Source of the DNA: Eubacterium sp.
GTDB taxonomy: Bacteria; Bacillota_A; Clostridia; Lachnospirales; Lachnospiraceae
Reading direction: 5' to 3'
Length of the DNA: 15,599 nucleotides
NCBI GenBank assembly: GCA_024687845.1
Contig: JAILEL010000458.1
Span: 1-15,599 of the forward strand
The notes beneath the pieces are model-generated. The model searched no databases. It was not told the origin of the DNA and saw nothing but the letters and a program-made list of their open reading frames with translations. The translations under genes and the position numbers were made by a program. Each line of letters begins with the position of its first letter. The stretch's first letter is position 1. Shown here piece after piece: positions 15,186 through 15,599 of this stretch.

Positions 15186-15599
15186 TTATTCATCTAAGAA
15201 AGCCACATCCCCAATACTGTCTATATGATCTGGGAATCTCTTGTCTTCTGGTGGAAGCTGCATGTAGTCTCCGTAATAGCTTCTAAGTGAACCATCATAG
15301 TCACCCGGTACGAAGAAGTTTCTTCCTCTTACCGGAAGTTCAGCTCTTGTTCTATAAAACTTTTTCTTATAAATGCTGTCAGACATAAAGGTAGCTGATA
15401 CATTTGACAGAATAAGTTCTTTGCAGCCCTTGGTTTTGTTGTATCTCCTCGATATCCAGTCATACATGGAGAAAATACTTTTAAAAGGAATCAGTCGTCC
15501 AAACCTTATGACTAAAAACAGTGCAAATCTAGCGATAGGGTTATCCGGGGCATCATACTTCATCTTATATCTTCGGCTCATTGCGAGAACATACAGAAG
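15186..15599 (-). CDS. LicD-family protein, C-terminal part (gene runs off the right edge)
   Basis: Only the last 137 codons are inside the window; the frame stays open to the edge upstream of the ATG at 15581, so that ATG is probably internal. The C-terminus has the typical LicD ending: FYRTRAELPVRGRNFFVPGDYD followed by a segment with YGDYMQLPPEDKR, which resembles the end of phosphocholine and other phosphotransferases that decorate teichoic acids, capsules or glycans. The nucleotidyltransferase-fold catalytic half is not visible, so activity cannot be judged. It lies 64 bp upstream of the ligase gene with no clear terminator between. Confidence 0.85.
   Translation of the reverse strand, partial: LLYVLAMSRRYKMKYDAPDNPIARFALFLVIRFGRLIPFKSIFSMYDWISRRYNKTKGCKELILSNVSATFMSDSIYKKKFYRTRAELPVRGRNFFVPGDYDGSLRSYYGDYMQLPPEDKRFPDHIDSIGDVAFLDE

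Noticed and set aside
1..15599. Defence system, prophage, CRISPR or integrative element
   Set aside because: No transposase, integrase, Cas, restriction or toxin-antitoxin gene is recognisable; the coding content is housekeeping and metabolic.

Overview
The window looks like a chromosomal segment of a low-GC, strictly anaerobic Firmicute, most likely a Lachnospiraceae-type Clostridium (Roseburia, Butyrivibrio or Eubacterium relatives). The basis is gene content and protein style: an RqcH and YebC of clostridial type, a butyryl-CoA:acetate-type CoA-transferase, an NnrE-NnrD fusion near alanine racemase, and strong AAAGGAG-type ribosome binding sites. The species is not identified. All thirteen recognisable genes lie on the minus strand, so transcription runs from high to low coordinates. 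No tRNA, rRNA, CRISPR array, transposase, integrase or phage gene was seen.

Reading in the direction of transcription: the 3' part of a LicD-family gene (cut by the right edge), a phenylacetate-CoA ligase, a membrane-anchored C39-like cysteine peptidase, a bifunctional NAD(P)HX repair enzyme (nnr), alanine racemase (alr), a soluble CBS/CorC-type protein, a YebC-family factor, a cytidylate-kinase-like protein, glycogen synthase (glgA), the ribosome quality control factor rqcH, an acetyl-CoA hydrolase/transferase family CoA-transferase, the YicC endoribonuclease and guanylate kinase (gmk).

The most tightly packed pairs are C39 peptidase-nnr (5 bp from the C39 stop to the annotatable ATG, 35 bp to the preferred TTG), rqcH-CoA-transferase (26 bp), ligase-C39 (36 bp) and yicC-gmk (39 bp). 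A good sigma-A-type promoter precedes yicC. The genes are mostly housekeeping: translation quality control (RqcH, YebC), nucleotide and RNA metabolism (Gmk, YicC), wall precursor supply (Alr), metabolite repair (Nnr), storage glucan (GlgA) and fermentation (CoA-transferase).

The unexplained content is in the spacers. A short motif, consensus GTTACTATTCAYRG, recurs in several intergenic regions and almost never looks like part of a gene. In the three best copies a different hairpin abuts the same (CAG/CGG) side of the motif. One of these hairpins is a 24-bp arm inverted repeat downstream of gmk with no U-tract. Two copies bracket the yicC-gmk unit in opposite orientation, and another pair forms an inverted repeat between glgA and rqcH. 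I found no evidence of a new defence or multi-gene system; this repeat/hairpin family is the best candidate for something undescribed.
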